A stretch of 64,000 bases of DNA from JANNSX01 sp041397825 (GCA_041397825.1 JAWKVX010000006.1:186001-250000); one strand, 5' to 3'; shown: positions 47,434 through 55,736, counted from the first letter of the stretch. The notes: generated by a model from the sequence alone, not told the origin. Numbers and translations: made by a program.

Positions 47434-48273
47434 TCACGAGGCGTCTCCGCCGTCTCGATTGGCGCGGAAAGGAAGTGCGAGCGCCCAGAAGAGCCGGCTC
47501 GGCGCCTCTGTCTGATGCTCGGCGAGGCCGATCGTCATGCCTTGATGACCGAGCCGGGGCTGGGCCGTGTATGTGCCGAACATCCGGTCCCATACGCTCA
47601 AGGCGAAGCCGTAGTTCGTATCGTGCTCCTTCTGCGAAACAGAATGGTGGACGCGGTGCATGTCGGGCGTCACCAGAATTGTGCGGATCGCTTTGTCGAG
47701 CCAGGCCGGCAGACGGACATTGGCGTGGTTGAACATGGCCGTGCCGTTGAGCAGGACCTCGAAGACCAGCACGGCGACCGGCGAGATGCCGAAGGCGACG
47801 ACGATCCCCGACTTGTAGATCATCGACAGCCCGATCTCGACCGGATGAAAGCGAATGCCGGTCGTCACATCGATGTCGCGATCTGCGTGGTGCACGCGAT
47901 GCAGCCGCCACAGGAGCGGAACTTTGTGCGACGCCACATGTTGGAGGTAGATGAAGCCGTCGAGCGCAACGACCGCCAGAGCGAGCTCGAGCCAGCCAGG
48001 CATCGCCAAAAGGTTAAGAAGCCCTAACCTTTCGTGCTCGGCATAGAGAGCGGCGCCGGCGGCGGCGAGCGGCGTCGCGACGAGCGCCATGACTCGCACG
48101 ACGACGACACCGACACCCGCCATCACCAGGTTGGTGGACCAGCGACGCCGACGCGACTGACGCCGCGCACGCATCGGCAGCACCGACTCGAGACTCGCCA
48201 TGACGACCAGAATGGCCGCGAAGCTCGCGAGGCGAACGACTCCTTCGGCGCTCCAACCACTGACATCCATCAT
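47434..48273 (-). CDS. Sterol desaturase / fatty acid hydroxylase superfamily membrane protein
   Basis: 279 residues from ATG 48273 (MMDVSGWSAEG). Four or five hydrophobic helices surround three histidine boxes: LQHVASH (H-x3-H), HRVHHADRD (H-x2-HH) and MHRVHHS (H-x2-HH), the di-iron ligands of this family. It should hydroxylate or desaturate a lipid such as a hopanoid, carotenoid or fatty acid; the substrate cannot be told. No electron-transfer partner is adjacent. An elaborate dyad lies upstream of the start (48305-48354). Confidence 0.88.
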   Translation of the reverse strand: MMDVSGWSAEGVVRLASFAAILVVMASLESVLPMRARRQSRRRRWSTNLVMAGVGVVVVRVMALVATPLAAAGAALYAEHERLGLLNLLAMPGWLELALAVVALDGFIYLQHVASHKVPLLWRLHRVHHADRDIDVTTGIRFHPVEIGLSMIYKSGIVVAFGISPVAVLVFEVLLNGTAMFNHANVRLPAWLDKAIRTILVTPDMHRVHHSVSQKEHDTNYGFALSVWDRMFGTYTAQPRLGHQGMTIGLAEHQTEAPSRLFWALALPFRANRDGGDAS

Positions 48274-48304
48274 GCTCGATAGCCTCGCGCGACCATCCGA
48301 CAAG

Positions 48305-48354
48305 CGCGAATCACTCGTGCGTGATTCGCGTCGAAGTGCCCTCGTAAGCACTTC
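48305..48354. promoter_or_regulatory. Two adjacent inverted repeats upstream of the sterol-desaturase gene
   Basis: CGCGAATCAC (48305-48314) and GTGATTCGCG (48321-48330) are perfect 10-bp arms with a 6-base spacer; three bases on, GAAGTGC (48333-48339) and GCACTTC (48348-48354) form a second perfect dyad. They lie 32-81 bases upstream of the desaturase start, in the region shared with the histone-like gene. Operators or leader hairpins are both possible. Confidence 0.5.
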
Positions 48355-48529
48355 ACGCTACTTCGCTCTTCGCATTTCGAGACTCGTTCGCCGTCGCTTG
48401 AAGGTCGAATTCGGTCGAAACTGTTGACGCGATGCAACGGATCACGGGGTCGAATCCAAAAATCGCTTGCAATCTACGAACTTCCAGTCGAAATGATTGC
48501 ACCTTGCGTTTAGTCTGAACTTGTTTCGA
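48330..48529. repeat. Cluster of GTCGAA hexamers before the histone-like gene
   Basis: GTCGAA occurs at 48330, 48404, 48414, 48449 and 48487, and its complement TTCGAC at 48524. Six copies in 200 bases of this GC-rich DNA is far above chance (a rough expectation from base composition is about 0.1). The last copy is about 30 bases from the histone-like start codon. Confidence 0.55.
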
Positions 48530-48558
48530 CTGATTCGGGCACTACGGAGAATCAAACT

Positions 48559-48747
48559 ATGGCAAAGGCAATGAAGAAGAAAGTGACGAAGGCTAAGGCT
48601 GCTCCGAAGCGGGCCGCCGCGAAGAAGACGACGAAGCGCCGCGCTGCGGCCGCCAAGGCTGCGTCGGCCGCCAAGAAGAGCGCGCCGAAGAAGAAGGCCG
48701 CCGCGAAGAAGCCCGCCGCGAAAAAGAAGGTCGCGAAGCGGAAGTAA
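48559..48747 (+). CDS. Histone H1-like Lys/Ala-rich DNA-binding protein
   Basis: 62 residues, almost all Lys, Ala, Pro and Arg: AKAMKKKVTKAKAAPKRAAA, then repeats of the AAKK/KKAAAKK type to the end (VAKRK). It resembles bacterial histone-H1/Hc-like and AlgP-type tails and should bind DNA or RNA non-specifically to compact the nucleoid. No globular domain. The ACGGAG site precedes the ATG. It has its own repeat-rich promoter region and strong terminators, so it is an independent transcription unit. Confidence 0.85.
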   Translation: MAKAMKKKVTKAKAAPKRAAAKKTTKRRAAAAKAASAAKKSAPKKKAAAKKPAAKKKVAKRK

Positions 48748-48766
48748 GGCGGTCTCATTCCGCTAG

Positions 48767-48797
48767 CCACTCAGGATCGCTGCCGCGATCCGAGTGG
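48767..48797 (+). terminator. First hairpin after the histone-like gene
   Basis: CCACTC-A-GGATCGC pairs with GCGATCC-GAGTGG around a TGCC loop; only one base (A) is bulged. No T tract directly follows; it is backed by the stronger terminator a few bases on. Confidence 0.6.
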
Positions 48798-48805
48798 TGA
48801 GTATC

Positions 48806-48853
48806 AAGGGCATACGAAACCGGATCCGGATTTTCGTATGCCCTTTTTCTTTA
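48806..48853 (+). terminator. Strong intrinsic terminator after the histone-like gene
   Basis: Perfect 14-bp stem AAGGGCATACGAAA / TTTCGTATGCCCTT with a 12-base loop containing the palindrome CCGGATCCGG, followed by TTTCTTT. The T tract lies on the plus side, so it ends the histone-like transcript. Confidence 0.9.
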
Positions 48854-49093
48854 ACGGTTGCAGACACTACGCGCGTCCAGCTTATAGATTGCATTAGCAC
48901 CAGATTCGCGTTGGCTCGATGTTGCGTTGCGGGAAAATTTCGACGGCCGCCGACCGCAGCCGCGGTCATGCCAGACCTTCTTCGCCAACGCTCTCGCGGC
49001 CAGGGATGCTTGCCGGCGATCATCGCAACGGCATCGATTGTCGTTCAGAGTTTGACGCTGACGTTCATGCCTCGCCGAACATTGACGAGGCGC
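48854..49093. other. Intergenic stretch with no recognised feature
   Basis: From the histone-like stop at 48747 to the sdhB stop there are 346 bases. After the two terminators the remaining 240 bases show no convincing gene, repeat or RNA; they form the 3' flank of sdhB. Confidence 0.6.
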
Positions 49094-49879
49094 TCAGCGC
49101 GGACGAGAGACCGTCATCTTCTTAAGCTCGGCAATCGCCTTCGCCGGATTCAAGCCTTTCGGACAGGTCTTCGTGCAGTTCAGGATCGTGTGGCAGCGAT
49201 AGAGCTTGAACGGGTCGTCGAGCTCGTCGAGACGCTCCTGCGTCGCCTCGTCGCGGCTGTCGCTCACCCAACGATAGGCCTGCAGCAGACTGGCCGGTCC
49301 GAGATAACGATCGCCGTTCCACCAGTAGCTTGGACATGCCGTCGAGCAGCAGGCGCAGAGGATACACTCGTAGAGCCCGTCGAGCCTCTCTCGATCGCTA
49401 CGAGTCTGACGCCACTCGGCATCGGGCTCGGGCGTTGTCGTCTTCAGCCATGGCCCGACGGACTTGTGCTGGGCATAGAACCCGCTCAGATCCGGGACCA
49501 GATCCTTGACCACTGGGAGATGCGGCAACGGGAAGATGTTCACGGCTCCGTCGACATCCTCGATCGCCTTGAGGCAGGCGAGCGTGTTCTTGCCGTCGAT
49601 GTTCATTGAGCACGAACCGCAAATGCCCTCCCGGCAAGAGCGCCGGAAGGTGAGCGTCGAATCCACCTCGTTCTTGATCTTGATGAGGGCGTCCAGCACC
49701 ATCGGGCCGCAGTCGTCGAGGTCGACTTCGTAGGTGTCGATCGCGGGGTTTTCGCCGCGCTCCGGCGACCAGCGGTAGATCTTGAACTCCTTGTAGCGCC
49801 CGTTCGATTTGCGCGCTGGCAGGCGCCAGGACTTGCCTGCGCCATAGGTCGAGTTCCGCGGCAACGTCAATTGAACCAT
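49094..49879 (-). CDS. sdhB: Succinate dehydrogenase iron-sulfur subunit
   Basis: 261 residues; carries the three Fe-S centres that pass electrons from SdhA to quinone. [2Fe-2S] ligands in SCREGICGSCSMN plus the later NTLACL Cys; [4Fe-4S]/[3Fe-4S] ligands in CILCACCSTACPSYW and CHTILNCTKTCPKGLNP. Unusually it is not directly after sdhA: about 1.7 kb with two unrelated genes lies between them, so it needs its own promoter. The in-frame extension upstream of 49879 is intergenic and rejected. Confidence 0.95.
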   Translation of the reverse strand: MVQLTLPRNSTYGAGKSWRLPARKSNGRYKEFKIYRWSPERGENPAIDTYEVDLDDCGPMVLDALIKIKNEVDSTLTFRRSCREGICGSCSMNIDGKNTLACLKAIEDVDGAVNIFPLPHLPVVKDLVPDLSGFYAQHKSVGPWLKTTTPEPDAEWRQTRSDRERLDGLYECILCACCSTACPSYWWNGDRYLGPASLLQAYRWVSDSRDEATQERLDELDDPFKLYRCHTILNCTKTCPKGLNPAKAIAELKKMTVSRPR

Positions 49880-50121
49880 GTCCGTCTCTTCTCTCAAGTC
49901 GCAACTGCCGCAGCGGCAGGCGTCAGGTGTCCCGTCTCGGTATAGAACGCAGCATCGGCGGCGCCTAGAGCCCCATCGCTCCTGATGGACGCACGTTCTC
50001 CCTCGCAACCGGCGCGGATCGCGCCCGCAAGCAGGATTCAAATGCGCGGGCAGTCCCGATGCAAGGTTGAGCGCAGTCTGACGCCTCGGGATGGATAGCG
50101 GCAGCAAGCCGCAGCCTCGTC

Positions 50122-50736
50122 TCAGCTCCGGGCGTGGGCCTTCAGTCCGGCGACGTGCTGGCGAAGCGCATCGGCGACCGCGACCGCGCCATCGACCACC
50201 GCGGAAAGCCCGCGCCGCTCGGCCAACAGCCCGTTCAAGCGCTCCTGGCACTCACCGAAGCCATAGAACGCGTCCTCGGGCGCATCGATGGCGCCGTGCT
50301 GAATGGCTCCCGAGACCTCGAGCACATTCGCATGCGCGGCAGCGGCAATCCGGGCGACCTCGCTCAAGGTCTGCCGATAGAGGAGGAGGGCATCTCTTTC
50401 CGCCGGTGTGCCCAAGAGACCGAATTTGAAGGGGGTCGATGCCAAGGTCTTCGCACCACCGTTCTGTCGAAGTGACCGGTTGAGCCGACGCAGTGCCTCC
50501 AGAAGCATGAGGCAATCGGATTCCAGATCCCTCAGAATCAGGCTGGATTTCCGAGTGGGGCGCCCTGCTGACTTAGCGACCTCGGTCCCGAGCCAGGCCA
50601 TCGATGCGAGCGAGGCGACCGTCCCCAGCGCGCCAAGCGCCGTGAGTGCGATCGAGAGCGGATCCGCACCGACATGCTGCTGGGGAGCCGTGCGGGCTTC
50701 GGGTGCCAAAGTCGGCCTGCGGGCGAAGAATGCCAT
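50122..50736 (-). CDS. Hypothetical protein with one N-terminal hydrophobic segment
   Basis: 204 residues, not recognised. A proline-rich N-terminus is followed by a hydrophobic stretch (PLSIALTALGALGTVASLAS, about residues 26-50) and a long helical region (LILRDLESDCLMLLEALRRL, residues about 65-200) without Cys or obvious catalytic residues. It could be a membrane-anchored helical bundle. Codon use is like its neighbours. It lies between sdhB and the divergent gene at 51048, inside the gap of the split sdh genes. Confidence 0.6.
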   Translation of the reverse strand: MAFFARRPTLAPEARTAPQQHVGADPLSIALTALGALGTVASLASMAWLGTEVAKSAGRPTRKSSLILRDLESDCLMLLEALRRLNRSLRQNGGAKTLASTPFKFGLLGTPAERDALLLYRQTLSEVARIAAAAHANVLEVSGAIQHGAIDAPEDAFYGFGECQERLNGLLAERRGLSAVVDGAVAVADALRQHVAGLKAHARS

Positions 50737-51047
50737 CGATCAATCCCGAACCCGCGTCTCGCTCCGGGCGGCTCTTACTGCGATTCGCTTGGCGGAGCCA
50801 TGACGCACGATGCGCATGTTCGACTCGTTCCCGGAACAACGCCGCAGCACCACAAACTTTTCCACAGTGGCCTGTTCCGAGTTGCGTTCACAAGAGACAA
50901 ACGAAAGACTGTCGCCAGTGATTCTTCCCGTTTTGTGCGCGTCAAGGGTTCAACGCCGGAACATTCCGGCGCGTGGGGGTTGGTATGTCTCGTGAATATC
51001 GCTTTGGATCAGCGCCGGCCCTGCCGGCGACACGCGAGGGGGCGTCG
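50737..51047. other. Divergent intergenic region of the two sdh-gap genes
   Basis: 311 bases between the starts of the hypothetical genes at 50736 (-) and 51048 (+). It is less GC-rich around 50840-50920 and presumably holds both promoters. No dyad, riboswitch or small gene could be supported. Confidence 0.5.
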
Positions 51048-51446
51048 ATGGATAGAACAGAGGCACTGAACACGCTCAGGCGGGAGTATCAGGCCGACTA
51101 CCAGAAGGAGATCAGGGCAGCCCGCGACATGGTCGCAGCCGGCGTCCGGCTTCTGCAGGGCAGCGAGGGTGCGGTGAACTTCGCCGACAAGGTGACGTTC
51201 GTCAGCCTGGGCCAGGCCCGCAAACGCTTCGTCGACGCTCTCGGGCCGGCCATCAAACCGGTGCTCGAATCCTATGCGCGCGAGCTGGAGCGCGAGGCCG
51301 CGAGCCTCGGACTCGATGGGCAAGTCACCAGCGATGCGCCGCTGATGGAAAGTCTCCATGACGTGCTGAGGCACCTGCAGCGGGCCGAGGCACCGCAGCC
51401 GGCTCCGCGCATCCCGAACGGGCAGTATCAGCGAGAGCACGGCTGA
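51048..51446 (+). CDS. Hypothetical helical protein
   Basis: 132 residues from ATG 51048, which has GAGGGGG six bases upstream (the frame is open to 50973). Not recognised. Amphipathic, mostly helical: TLRREYQADYQKEIRAARDM, QARKRFVDALGPAIKPVLES, with a charged, proline-rich tail. No membrane segment or signal peptide. A T-tract hairpin follows (51516-51550), so it is a monocistronic unit convergent with sdhA. Confidence 0.65.
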   Translation: MDRTEALNTLRREYQADYQKEIRAARDMVAAGVRLLQGSEGAVNFADKVTFVSLGQARKRFVDALGPAIKPVLESYARELEREAASLGLDGQVTSDAPLMESLHDVLRHLQRAEAPQPAPRIPNGQYQREHG

Positions 51447-51515
51447 GCGCTGGCGGACTGCCGCTGAGGCGGTCCGCACGCGACTGGAGTGTAGCGCTTT
51501 CTGATCCCTGGCGTG

Positions 51516-51550
51516 ACGGCGCATCCGTGAAGGAATGCGCCGTTCTGCTT
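51516..51550 (+). terminator. Intrinsic terminator between the hypothetical gene and sdhA
   Basis: Perfect 9-bp stem ACGGCGCAT (51516-51524) / ATGCGCCGT (51535-51543) followed by TCTGCTTTT on the plus strand. It ends the rightward transcript; the reverse direction lacks a T tract. Confidence 0.75.
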
Positions 51551-51572
51551 TTCGTGCCCGCTCCGTCCGGTT

Positions 51573-53405
51573 TCAGTACACACGCGCCTTCGGCGCGATG
51601 TAGCTCACCTCGTTCGTGAGCGTTCGCGTGACGACGGGCCGGCTGCCGAGACGAACCGCGCAGTTCTTCTCATCGGTCCACGACAGAGTGTGCCGCATCC
51701 AGGTTTTATCGTCGCGATCCGGATAATCCTCTCGGGCGTGCGCGCCGCGGCTTTCCTTCCGGTCGAGAGCCCCCGCAACGGTCACCGCTGCCTGGGCGAT
51801 CAGATTGTCATACTCGAGCGTCTCGATCAGATCCGAGTTCCAGATGAGCGACCGGTCCGTAACCGATATGTCGCCGCTGCCCCGCCAGATCTCCTTGATC
51901 CTCGCATCTCCCTCAGCGAGCACGGGACCATCGCGGAATACGGCGCAGTTGGCCTGCATCGTCTTCTGCATCCTCAGTCTAAGCTCGGCCGTGCGCGTGC
52001 CACCGCTGGCATGGCGGAAGCGATCCAGGCGCGCGATCGCCCGTTCCGCCAAACCCTCCGAGATATCAGGCATGGCTTTCGACCGGTCGATGGTTTCCAC
52101 GGCCCGCATCGCCGCGGCGCGGCCGAAGACGACGAGATCGATGAGCGAGTTCGAGCCGAGCCGATTGGCGCCATGGACCGACACGCAAGCCGCCTCTCCG
52201 ACCGCCATCAGGCCCGGCACGACCTGGTCGGGATTGCCGGCATCACCCCGGATCACCTCGCCCCAATAGTTCGTCGGGATGCCGCCCATGTTGTAGTGAA
52301 CTGTCGGCAGCACCGGGATGGGCTGACGCCTCAGATCGACGCCGGCGAACACTTTCGCCGACTCGGTGATACCCGGCAGTCGCTCCGCGAGCACCTTCGG
52401 GTCGAGGTGATCGAGATGTAGATAGATGTGGTCCTTGTCTTTGCCGACGCCGCGGCCTTCGCGGATCTCGATGGTCATCGAACGGGAGACGACATCGCGC
52501 GAGGCAAGATCCTTGGCGTGCGGAGCATAGCGCTCCATGAATCGCTCGCCGGCCGCGTTCGTGAGATAGCCGCCTTCGCCGCGCGCGCCCTCTGTGATCA
52601 GAACGCCTGCTCCGTACACACCGGTCGGATGGAACTGCACGAACTCCATATCCTGCAGCGGCAAGCCGGCACGAAGCACCATGGCATTGCCATCACCCGT
52701 GCAGGTATGGGCCGAGGTGCAGGAGAAATAGGCCCGCCCATAGCCACCCGTGGCGAGGATGGTCGTCTTGGCCTGGAACAGATGCACGCTGCCGTCCTCC
52801 TGGCAGAGCGCGATCACGCCGTGGCAGATCCCTTGCTGATCGATCAGCAGATCGAGCGCGAAATACTCGATGAAGAAGTCCGTCTGATACCGGAGCGACT
52901 GGCCATAGAGCGTGTGCAGCATGGCATGCCCGGTTCGATCGGCCGCGGCGCAGGTGCGTTGCGCAGGCGGCCCCTCGCCGAAGTTGGTCGTCATGCCGCC
53001 GAACGGGCGCTGATAGATCTTGCCGTCCTCGGTCCGGCTGAAGGGCAGGCCGAAGTGCTCGAGCTCGTACACCGCAGCTGGCGCGTTGCGGCACAGGTAC
53101 TCGATGGCGTCCTGGTCGCCGAGCCAGTCCGAGCCCTTGACGGTGTCGTACATGTGCCAGCGCCAGTCGTCCGGGCCCATATTGCCGAGCGACGCCGCGA
53201 TGCCGCCTTGTGCGGCAACGGTATGCGAACGGGTCGGAAATACCTTCGAGATGCACGCGGTCTTGAGACCGGCCTGGCTGGCTCCGAGCGTCGCGCGGAG
53301 GCCGGCCCCTCCGGCACCGACGACGACGACATCGTGCTTGTGGCGAACGAGGGGGTACGCGCGGCCATTGACGGCGGATGCGACCGCATTCGAGGTGCCG
53401 GCCAT
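51573..53405 (-). CDS. sdhA: Succinate dehydrogenase flavoprotein subunit
   Basis: 610 residues; FAD subunit that oxidises succinate to fumarate in the TCA cycle. Dinucleotide-binding VVVVGAGGAGLRATLG, covalent-FAD His in TRSHTVAAQGG, substrate loops HPTGVYGAGVLITEGARGEGG and the arginine in PTVHYNMGGIPTN, and the C-terminal RTLTNEVSYIAPKARVY. It follows sdhD by four bases in an sdhC-sdhD-sdhA order; sdhB is displaced. Confidence 0.97.
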   Translation of the reverse strand: MAGTSNAVASAVNGRAYPLVRHKHDVVVVGAGGAGLRATLGASQAGLKTACISKVFPTRSHTVAAQGGIAASLGNMGPDDWRWHMYDTVKGSDWLGDQDAIEYLCRNAPAAVYELEHFGLPFSRTEDGKIYQRPFGGMTTNFGEGPPAQRTCAAADRTGHAMLHTLYGQSLRYQTDFFIEYFALDLLIDQQGICHGVIALCQEDGSVHLFQAKTTILATGGYGRAYFSCTSAHTCTGDGNAMVLRAGLPLQDMEFVQFHPTGVYGAGVLITEGARGEGGYLTNAAGERFMERYAPHAKDLASRDVVSRSMTIEIREGRGVGKDKDHIYLHLDHLDPKVLAERLPGITESAKVFAGVDLRRQPIPVLPTVHYNMGGIPTNYWGEVIRGDAGNPDQVVPGLMAVGEAACVSVHGANRLGSNSLIDLVVFGRAAAMRAVETIDRSKAMPDISEGLAERAIARLDRFRHASGGTRTAELRLRMQKTMQANCAVFRDGPVLAEGDARIKEIWRGSGDISVTDRSLIWNSDLIETLEYDNLIAQAAVTVAGALDRKESRGAHAREDYPDRDDKTWMRHTLSWTDEKNCAVRLGSRPVVTRTLTNEVSYIAPKARVY

Positions 53406-53409
53406 GTGA

Positions 53410-53748
53410 TCAGGCTCCGGAGTTCAAGAGGTAGACGGCGTAGAGGCAAGCGAGCGCCGTTGCAATTGAGAGGACAGTCGACAACATTTGCAGCGTCGAG
53501 CGCGAGCCTCCCCGGGCATAGTCGTCGATGACAACTTGCATACCGAGCCACATGTGCCAGACACCTGCAAGAACGAGCCCGAGCATCGGCACCCAGACAA
53601 CCGGCATGGAGAGCCGAACGGCGACCGTCGCATGGTCGGCACCGACCATGGATACGAGCAAGATCACCAGATAGACAACCAGCGGCAGGAGCAGCAACGC
53701 TGTCAGCCGTTGCGCGAGGAAATGCCGTGAGCCTCTTTGGTGAGCCAT
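53410..53748 (-). CDS. sdhD: Succinate dehydrogenase membrane anchor subunit
   Basis: 112 residues with three membrane helices (LLLPLVVYLVILLVSMVG, WVPMLGLVLAGVWHMWLGMQ, MLSTVLSIATALACLYAVYL). WHMWLGMQVVIDDY carries the haem-ligand His region and conserved DDY of SdhD. Together with SdhC it binds haem b and ubiquinone. One base separates it from sdhC. Confidence 0.93.
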   Translation of the reverse strand: MAHQRGSRHFLAQRLTALLLLPLVVYLVILLVSMVGADHATVAVRLSMPVVWVPMLGLVLAGVWHMWLGMQVVIDDYARGGSRSTLQMLSTVLSIATALACLYAVYLLNSGA

Positions 53749-53749
53749 C

Positions 53750-54157
53750 TCAAATCGCTCCCTTCATCCAGTAGCCGACCACCCAGACCACCATCGTCAG
53801 GGCGGCCGACAAAAGAATCGTCCACCAACTGAGGCGGTCGACCGTTGGGATGTCGAGCCCGCGACCGGTATCCCAAATGAGGTGCCGGACACCGCCGAGG
53901 GTGTGGTGGAGAAGAGCCCAGGTGTAGCCGAGCAGCACGATCCGTCCGAGCACGCTCGACCACAGGCCATTGACGTAGTCGAAATAGGCCGGCCCCGAGG
54001 CCGCGGCAAGCAGCCACCAGACGAGCAGGACCGCCCCGGCATAGAGCGCCAGGCCCGTCAGACGGTGCACGATCGACATCACCATGTTGATCTCTGGCCG
54101 ATAGATCTGGAGATGCGGCGATAAGGGGCGTGGCGTCGGCTGGCTCGATCCGACCAT
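53750..54157 (-). CDS. sdhC: Succinate dehydrogenase cytochrome b556 subunit
   Basis: 135 residues from ATG 54157, preferred because GGAG lies six bases upstream; ATG 54169 adds four residues and has no such site. Conserved RPLSPHLQIYRPEINMVMSI and HRLTG quinone-site region, three membrane helices, and haem His in LLHHTLGGVRHLIWD. First gene of sdhCDA. Confidence 0.94.
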   Translation of the reverse strand: MVGSSQPTPRPLSPHLQIYRPEINMVMSIVHRLTGLALYAGAVLLVWWLLAAASGPAYFDYVNGLWSSVLGRIVLLGYTWALLHHTLGGVRHLIWDTGRGLDIPTVDRLSWWTILLSAALTMVVWVVGYWMKGAI

Positions 54158-54330
54158 GGCAATCTCCATGAGGTGGAGGTCATCGGGAGTCTGAGTGGGC
54201 TGGCCGGGCCGAACGCTGGTCCGGCCGGGCGCAGACGGCCTGTCTTAGCGCGCCGAGGGTCGCCGCATCAACCGGCCAGCCATGGCCTGTCCCCTGGCTT
54301 GCCGCCGCGCCACCGGTGTATGCTCGCAGC

Positions 54331-55140
54331 ATGCAACTGTCGAAATCCGAGGTCGAGCGCTACAAACGGCATCTGGTCCTTCACGAGGTCGGCGGCCAGG
54401 GTCAGCAGAAGCTCAAGGCGGCGCGTGTGCTGATCGTCGGCGCCGGCGGCCTCGGCTCGCCCATCGCCCTCTATCTGGCCGCAGCCGGTGTCGGCACGAT
54501 CGGCATCATCGATCACGACACGGTCTCCCTCGACAATCTGCAACGGCAGATCGCCCATGGCACAGCCGATGTCGGACGGGCCAAAGTCGAGACCGCCAAG
54601 GAGGCGATTGCCCGTGTCAATCCGCACGTCGCCGTCGAGACCTACGCGAAACGGCTCGATGCCGCGAATGCGATGGATGTCCTCTCGGACTACGACATCG
54701 TTGCGGACGGATCCGACAACTTCCCGACCCGCTACCTCGTCAACGATGCCTGCTACTTCGCGGAAAAGCCACTCGTGTTCGGCGCGCTCGGCCCCTTCGA
54801 CGGGCATCTGACGACCTTCCGGTCATTCGAGAGGGACGATGCCGGCACACCCAAGCCGAGCTACCGGTGCCTGTTCCCTGAGCCGCCTCCGCCTGGACTT
54901 GTCCCCAACTGCTCAGAAGTCGGCATTCTGGGTGCCGTTGCGGGCGTCATCGGCACCCTGATGGCCCAAGAGGTCCTGAAGGAGATCCTCGGCATCGGCA
55001 AGTCGATGGCCGGCCGCTTGCTGCTCTATGATGCCAGAGAGACCCGGTTCGACGAGATCAAGGTGCAATGGGACCCGGACAACCCGCTCAATGGACGCAC
55101 GCCTCGCATTCGAGATCTGTCCGTCCATGGGACGGGCTGA
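54331..55140 (+). CDS. moeB: MoeB/ThiF/HesA-family sulfur-carrier adenylyltransferase
   Basis: 269 residues from ATG 54331 (GTG 54316 possible). E1-like fold: LKAARVLIVGAGGLGSPIAL, IDHDTVSLDNLQRQIAHGTA, and DGSDNFPTRYLVNDACYF are the ATP- and carrier-binding signatures, so it should adenylylate the C-terminal Gly-Gly of MoaD or ThiS. Of the four zinc cysteines of E. coli MoeB only one is kept: the region corresponding to PCYRC reads PSYRC, and the C-terminal CxxC pair reads NPLN. moeB versus thiF cannot be settled from context. Confidence 0.88.
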   Translation: MQLSKSEVERYKRHLVLHEVGGQGQQKLKAARVLIVGAGGLGSPIALYLAAAGVGTIGIIDHDTVSLDNLQRQIAHGTADVGRAKVETAKEAIARVNPHVAVETYAKRLDAANAMDVLSDYDIVADGSDNFPTRYLVNDACYFAEKPLVFGALGPFDGHLTTFRSFERDDAGTPKPSYRCLFPEPPPPGLVPNCSEVGILGAVAGVIGTLMAQEVLKEILGIGKSMAGRLLLYDARETRFDEIKVQWDPDNPLNGRTPRIRDLSVHGTG

Positions 55141-55434
55141 GGCGATTTCCCCGAACGGCGCAATTCATCTGTTGCCAATGCATGGCAAGTGCGACATAAT
55201 TCCACACACGGCGGCCCATCGGATCCGGTGGAGAACCGCATCGACAGGAACGAAAAGTAACGGCCCAGAGCTTTGATTGCAAATCCGCGCTTGCGAATTG
55301 CGCACCGCTCTCCGGACCAGAGCCTGTCAGCGGCGCATTCGATTTCCCCGACCTATGAACCGACTGCTTTCACGCGCCTCGGCATGAGCATGCCGGGGCT
55401 TTCTACATCTTGACTGGGGAAGGAGCCTATTCCC

Positions 55435-55647
55435 ATGCGCCAAAACGGAACCGTGAAGTTCTTCAACACCACCAAAGGATATGGCTTCATTAGCCCCGAC
55501 GGAGGCGGCAAGGACGTTTTCGTCCACATCACAGCCGTCGAGAGGTCCGGACTGAAGGGCCTGAACGAAGGACAACGCGTCAGCTTCGAGACCCAGCCGG
55601 ATCCGCGCGGCAAGGGCGACAAGGCCGTCAATCTGCAATCGGCCTGA
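55435..55647 (+). CDS. Cold-shock-domain protein
   Basis: 70 residues; single OB-fold RNA chaperone with RNP1 KGYGFISPD and RNP2 DVFVHIT. Start MRQNGTVKFFNTTKGYGFI is canonical for CspA. An AAGGAG site lies nine bases upstream. A 294-base leader separates it from moeB, long enough for the structured 5' UTR that csp genes often have, though no defined element could be drawn. Confidence 0.95.
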   Translation: MRQNGTVKFFNTTKGYGFISPDGGGKDVFVHITAVERSGLKGLNEGQRVSFETQPDPRGKGDKAVNLQSA

Positions 55648-55705
55648 CGTTGCAGGCTGTCCCTCGGGAGCGACACTGCGAGAGCTCCTGACCACTCCGG
55701 ATATC

Positions 55706-55736
55706 GAAGCCCGGCTTCCCCCAATCGCCGGGCTTC
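55706..55736. terminator. Bidirectional-type hairpin between csp and dehydrogenase genes
   Basis: Perfect 10-bp stem GAAGCCCGGC (55706-55715) / GCCGGGCTTC (55727-55736) with an 11-base loop, centred between the convergent cold-shock and 2-hydroxyacid dehydrogenase genes. The flanks are only mildly T-rich. Confidence 0.65.
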
